In this document: positions 42,365 to 54,929 of the stretch, one piece after another
Position numbering within the stretch: the stretch's first letter is position 1
How the letters are laid out: each line of letters opens with the position of its first letter
Origin: Urechis unicinctus
Lineage: Eukaryota > Annelida > Polychaeta > Xenopneusta > Urechidae
Direction: 5' to 3'
Assembly (NCBI GenBank): GCA_034190875.2
Contig: CM067354.1
Span: forward strand, 44,835,258-44,899,257
DNA length: 64,000 nt
Made by a program: the position numbers and the translations under genes
Notes under the pieces: model-generated
What the model saw: the letters and a program-made list of their open reading frames with translations, nothing else
What the model was told of the DNA's origin: nothing
The model's database searches: none

Positions 42365-43364
42365 ATATATATATACCTTGAGCTTAATATTTCAATGTTA
42401 TGTGTTATTCGAGTTGTTTGTTTTAAAATAATAAGTATTATCTAAGTAATTTTACTATGTTATATGTGTTATTTATCAAATATGATATTTGAGTGCGAAA
42501 AATTATGCGCATAATTTACCATGAATAATGACTCACAATAAAGTGTCACAATGGCGTTATAAATATATTATACTTCAATTTTTCACTAATAAATTCTTCA
42601 CTGACACTGCTCTTCTGAGACTGATCATATCGCTGTGAATTTAAGTATGATATAACATCAGTTTGGGGTAATATGTTGATACCGTATTGATGGTCGTCCA
42701 GACTAGGCGTTGGAAGACATGCCGTTGGCGCTTGTGCCAAATCAAAGTAGTCCAAACCTTACGTAATCGACCAGTAACGTGGATGTGTGTGTTTGTGTGC
42801 ATCGAAGCTATGTACGACTACAATTGATTAAATTACTCTAAACTGGTCACTGCTACGGAGCACGTCGTCCTCAAATGATCTTTTAATCCCTTTTCAAAGA
42901 TGGGACCGCCATTTGTACGTGATCATCCGAGTCACGAGTCAGGTTGTCACACCTTTGAGTCAAACCCACAGCCTGTGGATCAAAAGGCGAAGCAGTAAAC
43001 CACCAAGCCACTGAGACTGGCTTAGTGCCATTCCCTCGGCTTTGTATTGACTTGGTTAAGGGGTCATGTCAAAACATCTGCTAAGGGGTCATATCAAAAC
43101 ATCTAAGGGGCTGCAGCTTGTGACATCTATCCAAAAATAGTGCGCGTTACCAGCCCCCCTCGCTGACATCTATCGTAAACGTGTGCGGCGCATAGGGTTT
43201 CTTAACAAGGCACAATCACAGACCCGATTGCTAAACTAATAGGTCAAGAATTCATTTTGTTTAGAGATAACATTTGTTTGTGTAATATTGTTGATACCGT
43301 ATTGCTGGTCGTCCAGGCTTGCTATTGGAAGACATGCCGTTGGCGTTCCTGCCGAATCTAGTTA
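42365..43364. repeat. Dispersed-repeat copies in non-coding DNA
   Basis: 42672-42775 and 43289-43360 repeat the GGAAGACATGCCGTTGGCG block; 43020-43190 repeats the GGGGTCATGTCAAAACATCT and ATAGTGCGCGTTACCAGC phrases of 40350-40440. No gene seen. Confidence 0.7.
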
Positions 43365-43715
43365 TAAAATAGCTCTCCTGCTTCTCTTGACTGTTCCTGA
43401 CAACATTTGGTTATACAATAGCTCTCGTCCATTTCTATACTGTTCTAGTAAACATTTGGTTATACATTAATTCTCATCCTTCTCTGGACTGTTCTGGTAA
43501 ATTATCATTTGGTAATATCACTGCTCTCATCCTTCTCTGGGATGTTATTGTAAACATGTAGTTATACAATAACTCTCATCAAAACATTTGGTTGTACTGT
43601 AGCTCTCATCCTTCTCTGGACTGCTCTAGTAAACATTTGGTTATACAACAGCTCTCATCCTTTCTCTGGACTGTTGGAGTAATCATTTGGTTATACGATA
43701 GTTTTTAAAAATCAT
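43365..43715. repeat. ~49-bp minisatellite, second block
   Basis: About seven units of the same type as 38390-39745 (AACATTTGGTTATAC, CTCTCATCCTTCTCTGG). Confidence 0.85.
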
Positions 43716-45590
43716 GATGGTAAACAATTTGTGAACAAAGATCTGAACATTAAACATCACATTGGCATTGTTACAAAGACTGTTATGTAACAGTGGATTC
43801 TGACCATGACTACATGCAAACACTGAGGGCTGGTTGATTGGCTTCTACATTGGACAACCTGATTGGCATACACCCTCAATTTGAAGATATGAAGAAAGAG
43901 TCCAGAAATGCTGAAAAAAATATGGAAGAAAAGGGCCAGATGTTGAGTTTGAACCTTATCAAGGTAAACTCTTTTCATTTTTCCTATTACATGGCATTCC
44001 ATCATATGAAACATTCAGTTTTTCACTACATGGATGATAAGGCAGAGGAAACGCAGTAAGTGTCACAGACTGGCTGTGATCATCACTCATCAATATTCAA
44101 AACGGAACCTGGTTGACAAAGAGCATTGACCTTTAAAGAGAAACTTTTTGCACGCCTTTCTTTAACATATACCAAGTAATATCTGGTAAATTATTCTTGT
44201 CACAGTTAATAACTTTAAAGGCTATTTAAGGCACCTTGTAACAACAACTGATGAGCATGATAGGTGATGATTCACAAACTATAAGCCTATACAAAAAAAT
44301 ATATTATTCTGACAAATCACACTTTGATACATGTTTACATGACAATCTTATGACGCACTAATAATACATGCTTAGTGCATTAACTTGTGCCATACCCATG
44401 TACATTTAAACAACCAGTGTCACAACAAATCACATACAAATTATATACACTATACTAGCCCCACCCCAGTCGGACGGTAGTATACATAGCCCCGGTCGGA
44501 CGGTAGTATACATATATAAGACGTCGTGCACTGATAACGCTACACATAACTTGTGTCTCAACAAAGCACATTTTCTCCCTGAATGATACTTGCATCTTGA
44601 ATGAGTACCTTACACCTATTATTTCCACAAACGTATTGTTTGAGGAAGTCATCCCGTGCCACCTGGTTAAGCTGACAGCAGGAGCACCACGAAGCAGAAA
44701 CCGGAAGTCAGCAGAAGTTAGTTACACAAAGCTCACCAGGGCGGCGCGCGCGACTACGCGAACTCCTGAATAGCTCTCATCCTCCTCTGGACTGTTCGAG
44801 TAATCATTTGGTTGTACACCAGCTCTCTTGTCAATTTGTTTTACAGCAGCTGTAATATTTCTCAGATACTGCTTAATGCTTTGTCAAAATAAGCCTGTAC
44901 TGAATATTATATTCTGTCATTGTGTAGCGTCCTACATAATCATATGTAGTACAACGAATGTATGAAGAATTATATTGTGAGTCACTTCATAATGCTGTGC
45001 AATTATATAATGGTATGATAACCAAGAGGCCCGAATCCTGGCCATACCGTATGCAGTAAAACTTTAAATCTGAAACCAAAATCATTTTGGCAATTTAGGC
45101 TTTGATAAGCGAAAAGACGCCTTTTATATACTTAGTGTAATAATGACAGTAACAACAATCTCTTACACTTTGTTTTTGTAAAACTACCTGAGTTCACATA
45201 TAAATTGATGGCTATGCAGATCCTGGCATCCTCAGGGTTTGCAGGCAGGGTATATCTGCATACTGCCTCATGCAAGAACTGCATCACATATGTTGAATAT
45301 GTCAGAGGGACATTGGATTATGATATCATTGTTTGGTCGATTGTCGATGGTCTGTTACTTTACTTTTTATCTGTCTGTAGATTCTGAGGCGGTCACTTTA
45401 GAGCTAACCATGTCCAGGTCGGCATGGGTTTCTATGAATTTTCTGACCACACATTTGAACACAGACATTAAAAAGAAATTTAATGAAAACAAACACCTAT
45501 AAAAATATCCATCAAAATTTTACACTGCACATCTTGTTTTGAGTTAACAATTATCCAAGGGGATATATTGACACAAATAATTGTTTCTCG
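43716..45590. other. Non-coding, with one possible orphan exon
   Basis: The plus strand at 43838-43962 is open, charged (DMKKESRNAEKNMEEKGQM) and ends ATCAAG at a donor-like GTAAAC, but no acceptor or partner exon is visible. One further minisatellite-like unit lies at 44765-44825, and a direct duplicate of CGGTCGGACGGTAGTATACA-type text at 44470-44512. Confidence 0.3.
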
Positions 45591-46118
45591 TTATGATCCC
45601 ATTAGCGTAGCCTGATTCTCGCGAGCGCGGTCATACGGGTCACAACATTTTCCACACTTCCCGCCCTGGCTGTACCACTGATACTGGTTACCAATAAAAC
45701 GCCAGCAATCAAAATAATTTCAACCTTGATATATACTATTAATAATAGTTGGGGGAATCATAGTTTATAGAGTAAACGGGCATTCAATAAAGTAATATGC
45801 TCTGTAATCGATAAGTGTATGTCGCACAATGAGTCAGTGGGCTTATAATAATTGTGTTGATGTCACCATAAGAGTGACATTTCTCTATTAATTGATGATA
45901 TAATTACAAAGGTTACATACCGAAAATCCATCCCAGAAGAGTTATTTGTCTTTTTAGTAGGCGGGATTGTCGTAACCAAATCTCCACAAAGAAGATCTGC
46001 CCGGTGGCTCCCACAATCTCCCATGGCCACTCACAGTGCCAAATACACAAAACACCAGTACACAGATCGCATAATGACGTGCGATTCGATATGATCGACT
46101 AGTTGATGCTAGAATCAT
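45591..46118 (-). pseudogene. AA15-type lytic polysaccharide monooxygenase (LPMO) pseudogene, 5' part
   Basis: Two minus-strand exons. Exon 1 (46118-45921) starts with ATG, encodes a 31-residue signal peptide with hydrophobic core AICVLVFCVFGTVSG, then mature HGRLWEPPGRSSLWRFGYDN, the N-terminal copper-binding His and conserved start of AA15 enzymes. Two in-frame TAA codons follow, then LF.DGFS at a strong donor (GTATGT). Exon 2 (45683-45591), after acceptor GGTAACCAG, continues in phase as YQWYSQGGKCGKCCDPYDRA, matching the family text QW..GGKCGVCGDPYD. It then runs into unrelated sequence and a stop. AA15 LPMOs oxidatively cleave chitin or cellulose. The stops, a Cys-to-Trp change and the missing catalytic C-terminal half show it is dead. 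Confidence 0.75.
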
Positions 46119-46472
46119 GATGGTGTTTTATAGCAGATAATGCCGCTGATACCGCGATAAGATCTTGATCAATATATATCCTGGCGTCCACATGAATGGC
46201 GATGCGTCATCCCCGTCGAAAACAGGCGATAAATGTCAATGCTAGTATTCTTGCTCAAATAAAAAAGTATTAACATTTGTCAAGAAAGTTGCATTCGTTA
46301 CATAATTGTTTTATACAATTGCCTTATTAATCGTTTCGTGACGAACAGCACCGACGCCTTACGAAGCCCCCATCCCTGTCTACCCCCTACGATAACACTC
46401 AATAGGGGATTAAAAACATTTCAAAAATCTTTATTACCAAATATCAGGCAAGTTGCTTTGTGGAACTGTATA

Positions 46473-47231
46473 TCATCTCTCTGTGACACCATTATGCAAA
46501 TCATCAGTTTCTGGCGAGGTGATCCCATTAACCACCAGTGAACAATTACGGTCATCAGTTACACCAGTACACCCCACCCCCTGACCGTCACGTGACTTTA
46601 AATTCCCATAAAAGGCCAGGTCAGAGTTCACATTCCAGGACGCGTTCCCCTGGAACACCTCTATCGGAGTGCCACTGTCAGAACGCTTTATTGTAGGTCG
46701 GCTCCATCTCCTGCAGTTGCGGAGACTGAGTATGAGCGCTATGGTTACTGCCAGCGTAAGGATGCTCATCCATAGCACGTAACTGGTGGGCATGGACGAT
46801 GACGTCATCAGCGACGTATCCTCGGCAACCAAGCCGCCTGTATTGATAAATATTACAGATCCATATAAGGCCATAAACAAACCGCCGTACCGGATAGCGG
46901 TTGCTCTCGCGATGGTTTATCGACACCTGTCTAACATCAAGAGAAAAACTTAATTACACACTGCGGACAATGTTATGAAATAAATCAATGGGCCAATTAT
47001 TACATTAGTTTTATGGCAGGCATATCGAGTTCCATGGTGAAGGCAATCAACCCCCATTGATAGTTCAAAGCCAGAGCCTGTTGAGGATTTTAATCCCGGG
47101 ATTTTAATTCACTTGGTCACCTTGAGCATGATTCGGCGGAAACACGGACGTGTTGTCACCGCACAGAGATAATCAAAGGAGTGTTTGATCACTCTAAGGC
47201 CTATATGCACTAGGGCAATAAGAAGAACGCG

Positions 47232-47284
<53 letters not shown>

Positions 47285-47387
47285 CAAAGATAATCATCAT
47301 AATGAAGATAATCACGCAACGTTTTTCTTGTCGATGATAATGATGATGATAATATTGTTGCTTCGATGATAAGGTAGATGCTTTTAT

Positions 47388-47421
<34 letters not shown>

Positions 47422-50400
47422 AACATTGAGTATGATCCCTATCCTTACGACGACGATGACGATGAAGAAACCAATGTTTTGTGTACTCACTGCTCGTCCC
47501 TGAGGTCTGTCTGACACGGATCCCCAGACAGACGAAGCTGCCAGCTGTATTGATACAAAGCTGACTACACACCATCTGCTGACACTCGTTAATATCTGAC
47601 ACACAACATCACTACACCGTCAGTGATACTTTATTCCAAATCCCACAACGTATGGATGTAAAATACTAATGGGTGTTCCCTGAGGTTTAACGGCACCTTG
47701 GCAGCTCCTCTGATTGGGAGAGAGCAGGTAGCCGGTTGTACAAGAGCAGTTGAAGCTTCCGGGGACGTTGACACAGTCCATCTCACATCCACCGTTTTTC
47801 TCAGCGCATTCGTCAATATCTAAAATGTATCTGTTCAAGAATTAGCATATCGTCGAGTTTTCTCAAAATGGTAGGTCACTCAGTAAGTTCGTGAATTATA
47901 CGGGACTATCATCTCTCGAACAGCAGCATTTCGCTCATTTCCAATGCCATACATTCATTTCAGAGACAACACGATCCGTCATAACACAGAACAATGAATA
48001 CATCTTGTAAATAAACAAGCCAGTGAAAACCCAGAAGAAGTGACACCTGTTTTACTTAGTTATATATTCAGAATTAAACGGGCTTCTTTCGAGTGAAATT
48101 AAATCTACGTTATGATCAATAACGACGGAGCCACGACACGTTTACTTCAGATTTCAGTCCCGTTTGAACTTTGATTCGTAAGTAACCAGAAGTGACGACT
48201 TCGATATCCATCTAATTAAAAGATTAGATTCGCGCTGTCCATGACAACAACTGGCCCAATTTTTTATGATCATGTCTATATCGATATTTTTTTTCCAACT
48301 CAACGCGCTTTGAATACGACGAATATTTTGATAGCTGATAGCATATGTCAATTATCAAAGATGGTAACTGAATCAGCTTTCAGAAAATGTTGTTTTGTTA
48401 CGATCGGACTATAATTAGTGCGAAATTAAAATGTTTAGAGTTTAGACTACCAGAAATTTTCGACCTGCTAGAATTTTTTCAACAATGCATTATTTACAAC
48501 TACATGCAAATTAACAAGGACATTACACTCTCAGAATATGTAAACTGTTTTAAAATCGAATTATTATGCATGCATATACTAAGCATTGAACTTGAGTCAT
48601 TTTTTGAAAACTGTGACGCTTTCGTTACCGGAAGTTACGCCATCGACATCCATGAAATCTTGGGATCCGACTTAAGCTATCACAGAAAACATGTAACCCA
48701 ATTTTGATTACAATCGGACATGTATTGACGGTTTTATAGGCGCTCGAAATAATCATGACACTTTTGTTGACATTCGGACTGATACAACGATTTTCGTAAA
48801 TAACGGTGTCCATATCTTCAAGGCCACGCCCACCTTCACATGTGGTGCCATCCATGCCTAGGATGTAACCCACTCCACAAAGGTCATCGTTCCGTGGGGG
48901 TCCCGGGGGTCCTTGTTCTCCCTGGGGACCAGGTTCACCTGGCGGACCTTTAATTCCAGGGTCTCCTTTGTCACCCCGTGGGCCCTGCGGACCTACTGGT
49001 CCAATCGTCACTGAAGGAGACAGCCCTAGTAGATCTGCAGCAGTTTAGTATGCGAACAATATGATTTATATATCATTGGCTTTATGGCACCGTCTTCTCC
49101 TCCAAGTGTCTCAAACGTGATCATTACAGTAAATAATATATTCACACTCAAACGAAGAAAGGTAGATATCAATTATTAAAAAGAAATGTCTTCGATAGCT
49201 TCATCAGGATACAGTAAATATTAGCACCATTGATTCTGTTTTCTGTCATAATGTGAATATTTAGTAGATCCAGTTAAGGATATCCAAACCAAACCCACTT
49301 GTCTCTATAAGCGCTGATCCCGAGAACACTGCTGGGTAGGGTAAGATGGAGAAGAGAGCAGACTGCCCCACGCTAAGTAGCCCTGCCACTTGCTGGAAGT
49401 ATGACTCGTAATCCTGAACAAAGTCGAAACTGATAGACGTCTTGTTGGTGCCGAATGACCACCCCAAACGATGACCAGAGGTGGTGAAGAAGTTCCCCAC
49501 AACCGGAACCTAGTATGGGGTACAAGTAAATTGCTTGGAAATAATACATACCATATTTTGTGTCTTTGAGAAAACGCTGAATATCATTCTCCTTATTGCA
49601 AGGCGCAAGTTCCAGGATAATATTTTGCCTGATTTCACCATTCCTATATATCATAGATTGTAGAGATACTTTATTGTAGAGACGCTACACTAGACACGTC
49701 ATGATAGAGACGCTACACTAGACACGTCATGGAAGAGATGCTACACTAGACACGTCATGGTAGAGACGCTACACTAGACACGTCAAGGAAGAGATGCTAC
49801 ACTAGACACGTCATGATAGAGACGCTAAATTAGACACGTCATGGAAGAGATGCTACACTAGACACGTCATGGTAGAGACGCTACACTAGACACGTCAAAG
49901 AAGAGATGCTACACTAGACATGTCATGATAGAGACGCTAAATTAGACAAGTCATGATAGAGACGCTACACTAGACACGTCATGGTAGAGACGCTACTCTA
50001 GACACGTCATGATAGAGACGCTATACTAGACACGTCATGGAAGAGATGCTACACTAAAAACGCCAAGGAAGAGATGCTACACTAGACACATCATGATAGA
50101 GACGCTAAACTAGACACGTCATAGTAGAGACGCTACTCTAGACACGTCATGATAGAGACGCTACACTAGACACGTCATGGAAGAGATGCTACACTAGACA
50201 CGTCATGATAGAGACGCTACACTAGACACGTCAAGGAAGAGACGCTACACTAGACACGTCATGGAAGAGATGCTACACTAGACACGTCATAGAAGAGATG
50301 CTACACTAGACATGTCAAAGAAGAGATGCTACTCTAGACACGTCATGGTAGAGACGCTACACTAGACACGTCATGGAAGAGATGCTACACTAGACACGTC

Positions 50401-51782
50401 ATGATAGAGACGCTACACTAGACACGTCATGGAAGAGATGTTACTCTAGATCCGTCATGGTAGAGACGCTACACTAGACACGTCATGGAAGAGATGTTAC
50501 ACTAGACACGTCATGATAGAGACGCTACACTAGACACGTCATGGAAGAGATGCTACACTAGACACGTCATGGAAGAGATGCTACACTAAACACGTCATGA
50601 TAGAGACGCTACACTAGACACGTCATGGAAGAGATGCTACACTAGACCCGTCATGGTAGAGACGCTACTCTAGACACGTCATGATAGAGCCGCTACACTA
50701 GACACGTCATGGAAGAGACGCTACACTAGACACGTCATGGAAGAGATGCTACACTAGACACGTCATGATAGAGACGCTACTCTAGACACGTCATGGAAGA
50801 GATGCTACACTAAACACGTCATGATAGAGACGCTACACTAGACACGTCATGGAAGAGATGCTACACTAGACCCGTCATGATAGAGACGCTACACTAGACA
50901 CGTCATGGTAGAGACGCTACACTAGACATGCATGGTAGAGACACTTCATAAGACGCCTCATAGTACACATGCATGTTGGACTCGCTATGCCGAGTAGTCA
51001 CGTGGTAAGCAGCTTGTTTCACCTCAACAGGTCCCGCTGCGTTCGCGACGAGTACTCGGATCTGATAACGCAGTCTGTATATGTGTGGCTCCGCCTCAGC
51101 CTCCCATAGCTGGAAATAAATCTCGACCGGATCTTTTGCTCCGACATTAGCATCAGTAATCTGAAACCAACAATGATTCACACAAGTTAAAAATAAACGA
51201 AAAAAACTGCAAATTAATCATTTGGTTATCATAGATTCCATCCCGATAATATATCGGTTGATCAATAAACTTGGGATGACGTACAGGGGTGAGATAGGCG
51301 GAGAAGGAGATCAGTCTTCCAGGTGCCAGTCTGACCCGAGTATCTACGTAAGCGCGGTGTGGCAGAACACGAACATCGTATTCCTGCCGACGGACAACAT
51401 CGTGACCAAACGACTGTCTCAAACCTGGACATCAAAAACGATACTTGTTATTCAGGGAGGGTTATAGGCGGATACATGATAGATTCATCTTATTTTCGTG
51501 AGCACAGAGGCATGTTCTTGCAGTTAATGTATATTTGATCTGATAGTAAATGTCAAACAAACGTTAGTAGATAATTCCCCTGCAGCAGTATAATTAATGC
51601 TAGTGAAATCAAAGTATTGCCCAGATAGCCGACAAGATTATTCACCTTCAAAAATATAGCTCATCTGGTCCTCCTGTAAATAAAACCAAATCATCGTCTT
51701 TATTTCTCTACTCACCCTGTACTGCTAGGCGGCCCAGCGAGAGCAGGATGATAACAACGATGATGTCTGATAAGGATTTCAT
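46473..51782 (-). CDS. Transmembrane collagen-EGF protein, eight exons, 467 residues
   Basis: Exons on the minus strand: 51782-51716, 51424-51285, 51160-50945, 49509-49299, 49010-48834, 47819-47697, 47595-47491, 46837-46473. All junctions use GT-AG and phases agree (1,0,0,1,1,1,1); the total is 1404 nt, exactly 468 codons. Product: signal peptide 1-22 ([20 protein letters not shown]); an unrecognised, probably beta-rich module 23-211 ([25 protein letters not shown]); twelve Gly-X-Y triplets (about 214-249); a Cys pair segment [14 protein letters not shown]; a calcium-binding EGF domain 271-311 ([12 protein letters not shown]); a truncated EGF 312-346; a membrane helix 364-384 ([20 protein letters not shown]); and an 83-residue cytoplasmic tail. 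The third-exon donor (GAA|GTGTCT) is the weakest call. It is likely a cell-surface adhesion or matrix protein. I know no protein with this exact order. Confidence 0.7.
47234..47283. repeat. ATG/GAT trinucleotide array
   Basis: About 16 units in the last intron of the collagen-EGF gene; a second array of about 11 units lies at 47386-47420. Confidence 0.97.
49668..50938. repeat. 28-bp minisatellite, about 45 copies, in an intron
   Basis: Unit GACGCTACACTAGACACGTC plus eight variable bases. Two main variants alternate irregularly: ATGATAGAGACG and ATGGAAGAGATG. It fills nearly all of the intron between exons 3 and 4 of the collagen-EGF gene and reaches within a few bases of the predicted donor. 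Confidence 0.98.
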
Positions 51783-52270
51783 TCTGCATCAAATGTACAC
51801 ACACAGATGCTTCATGTTGTCGCATGCATCAGCGTAGAACATTGGGAAATGTGCTGTAAATAATCACACCGAGTCTATTTGTTATAATACTATTTTGGCT
51901 CACACGTTCTTAAAAAGCCTCCCCCTTTAATTATCAGCACGAGAGCCCGGGTTACATCACACCACTCTTTGGGAGGGGTGTAACCCTGATTTCAGCAATC
52001 CTCACAGCAAGCGAGTTCACCCTCCAAGTGGACTCGTCGTGTCACGTGGGGATTGTTTTAGCCTGGCCTATCAGGTGGACCCTTTATAAGGTCCACAGAT
52101 GGGTCAGTCACCGAGATTCATCTAGTCAGAGAAACGATTCGGACCGCGAGATTCCAGGGAGCTTCATTGTTGAAATTTAATCAACCAAATAAGCATCTCT
52201 ACTCCAGGACTCGCGTTAATTTCCTCTGATTAGTCCCCACTCCAGCAACTACAGGCAGTGAGTAACAGTA
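51783..52270 (+). promoter_or_regulatory. Candidate promoter with TATA palindrome
   Basis: GTGGACCCTTTATAAGGTCC followed by AC (52075-52096) is an inverted repeat centred on TTATAAG. Downstream is CATCTAGTCAGAGAAACG, similar to text 30-60 bp after a TATATAA at 39266. About 170 bp further on, GGCAGTGAGTAAC could be a splice donor. It lies head to head with the collagen-EGF gene (start 51782). Either a host promoter or part of a repeat. Confidence 0.3.
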
Positions 52271-53283
52271 CTATAACGAATAGCGTGCATAAGCAAGAAA
52301 AGCTAAGAAATTCTATCTTTACATATTCATCATAGTGATTGTGTCGAGGTTATGCATATGTGGTTCAGTTTATCATTTTGTGATGTCATGAAATACTGTG
52401 GCGTTTTGGGGTGTAACGATTGCATAATCGTGACAAGATGGGGTGGTTAGTGGCGTTTATTGTGGGCAGATCTGATTGAGTTATTGTGAAATTGTTAACA
52501 TTTGCTTTTGATATCACCTTTACATCCAAGTTCGCTTTTTAGTCATGCGTACCCAAGTCGCAATTTGACTAGCGACCCTCCGACAACTTGTCTAGACGCA
52601 TGCTACCTAGTCACCAGCGCCGTCGTTGTTGGAGAATATATGATCGATACCAGTACTCAAAGCCAGACCGCTCGTGGCAGCAAGCAACCACAGTTGGTCT
52701 AATCACAAGGAAGGTTACTATATATATACGGAGCACATTGGTCATCTATTCCTAAAGCACAGACAAACTTGGATATATATATTATAAAACATAAAAGATT
52801 GTGAATATTTCACAAATAAACTGATTACAAAATGATGTGCAATCAAACTTCTGCAGAATTTTCAGCTTTAACGCTTTTCTCACGCCAGGCAGTGAAAATT
52901 ATTTTCCATGTGAAAACAAGATCTGCCTCGTACTAGTGAGCTTCCGGGTACCAGATAATGATGATAATGATGATAATGATGATAATGATGATAATGATGA
53001 TGATGATATTATTATTTTAGCCACGCCATTATAAAAAGATTTAACTCGCCCCTCTAACCGACAAAATTTGTGACGATAAACAGCAGCGCCTCCTGTTCGC
53101 TGGGAAGCTACTCGTCAAAACGTCTGGTTGATTTTAAGGGGCGTGGTCATCTCGACCAGTAAAGAGACTCCATTTCTTCAACATAAGCCACAAGACGGCG
53201 ACCACGGTGACGTCGGGTCACCAGGCCCATGTGATTTTGTTTATTTTATGGTCACCTCATAGCCAATCAGAGTGAGCCCTCTC
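52271..53283. other. Non-coding region
   Basis: No supported gene. A GATAAT trinucleotide-type array lies at 52960-53010. Confidence 0.45.
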
Positions 53284-53390
53284 GGCACATGGATTTGCAT
53301 TGGCCGGCAAGCAGCTATCTTAAAAGAATACATAAAGTTTATGTATACATAGAAGATAGCGGCCGACCGGAAAATGCTAATCCCTGTGCC
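53284..53390. repeat. Imperfect inverted repeat (fold-back)
   Basis: Arms 53284-53322 and 53352-53390 pair with several mismatches (GGCACATGGATTTGCATT against GGCACAGGGATTAGCATT, and GCTATCTT in both). About a 30-bp AT-rich loop. MITE-like, origin unknown. Confidence 0.7.
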
Positions 53391-54781
53391 TCTCGGCGTA
53401 GCTATACTTTTGAATTGAACCGACCCATACGAAAGCTTCACCCACACAAATGTACAACAATTAGTATTATATGAAGCGAATTAAGGACAGCGAACAGGAC
53501 ACTTAGCCTTTGGTAACCTATAATCGATTTCTATACGAACCAACTGGCCAGCTGATATAGACCTGTAGCGTGAATTGGCTAGGACTGGAAGCATGAATCT
53601 ATAGGCCGGATCATTGTTTTTAGGTAATAAGTATTTGGTGGAGACATTAAAGCACCATATCATTGACAAGTGAGCCATAAAATGTCACCTAATGATAATG
53701 AACTGGACATGATCATGATATTTACTTCCATAACTCGCCCCTCTTTATAGTCTGCTGTCATGGGTCTGTAGCGTTCAAATCGATCTCATTACATCCTGGC
53801 ACAAGTGTCCCGGACAAGCTCAGATGAACACACGACAGTGGGCTGTTGCACGATTATGCGCATGTGTACATTAAACGCCAAACATGGATGAAATGGCAGG
53901 CTAATAAAGACAGTCAATGAACGTGAGGGAGATGCTTATTTCAATGGGTTGCGAACCCCATATGCCCTGGTTTGAATAGTTAAGCACTTTCAGTGAATAT
54001 GCTTTAGTCTAGACTATAGTGAGCCAAATATTGATTATTTTTGTGGTCACTTACGAGTTCGTTTGACAGAAATCACTTTGTCTGTTGATCCTGATTTTAC
54101 CCATGACTTGAATGCATCTGTCTCTGTGATTATTTTAAACATGAACGAGCTCTAATAATTCACCAATGAAAGAGGAAGACAGGAAGCTCACTTCATAAAA
54201 GCTAGGCTCTCACCAGCTCACGGGGTGTATATGACAACCAAAATTCTATTCATTTCCAACAACTTATAGGCGTTCCTCGCTTGAACGAGCTTACCTGGCA
54301 AACTGAGCTCAATAAACAGGTAGGTTTTCCCACATGCGCGTCTGTCAATCATTACGCCACAACGTGGGAGTCATGTTTAAAGCAGAGGGTAATAGTAAAA
54401 AATAAACAGCAGTAATTTCGCCCAATGCTCTAAGAACAAATGTAAGCCCGATGTCTTAGGGTATGTACTGCATGACACACAGTATAAAATATCATACGCA
54501 ACAAGTTATACATTAAATATTTATACGCGGGATGTTTCAAGCAATAAAATTCAAGATGGTAACTCACGTCATTATCAGCTATTTTGACAATCAAAGCTGA
54601 TTCTTTGGTCTGGCTGTTTTCGCTGTGTTAGAAGCTGGTTTACTGTTTAAATACTGGCTATATCACTGAAACGTTTGGGTGGTATGTTAACCAGCTTATT
54701 CCACTTGGGTTGTGACGTGAAAATTAATACTGACAACATATCAAAAGCCGTGAGCTTGCTATGCCCGTTCTTGGTTTTTTT
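53391..54781. other. Non-coding region
   Basis: No gene, RNA or repeat I can support. Confidence 0.4.
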
Positions 54782-54929
54782 ATAAGTAGCATCAGTATAC
54801 TACATAACGGCTTGATGACATTGGTGTCTATAAATAGCATCAGTATACTACATAACGGCTTGATGACACTGGTGTCTATAAATAGCATCATTATACTACA
54901 CAACGGCTTGATGACATTGGTGTCTATAA
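54782..54929. repeat. 48-bp tandem repeat, three copies
   Basis: Units contain AGCATCAGTATACTACATAA and CGGCTTGATGACATTGGTG with one or two differences each. Confidence 0.95.

Noticed and set aside
47109-47604. Frames rich in HHHH/IIII/SSSS
   Set aside because: Translations of ATG/GAT trinucleotide arrays in an intron.
49557-49648. Extra exon of the collagen-EGF gene ([15 protein letters not shown], donor GTATGT)
   Set aside because: Its phases (2 in, 1 out) do not fit the neighbouring exons, and it would leave a 47-bp intron before 49509. Kept only as a possible alternative exon.
49668-50938. Possible CRISPR array (28-bp repeats)
   Set aside because: The units are directly adjacent with no unique spacers, and the DNA is animal; it is a minisatellite.
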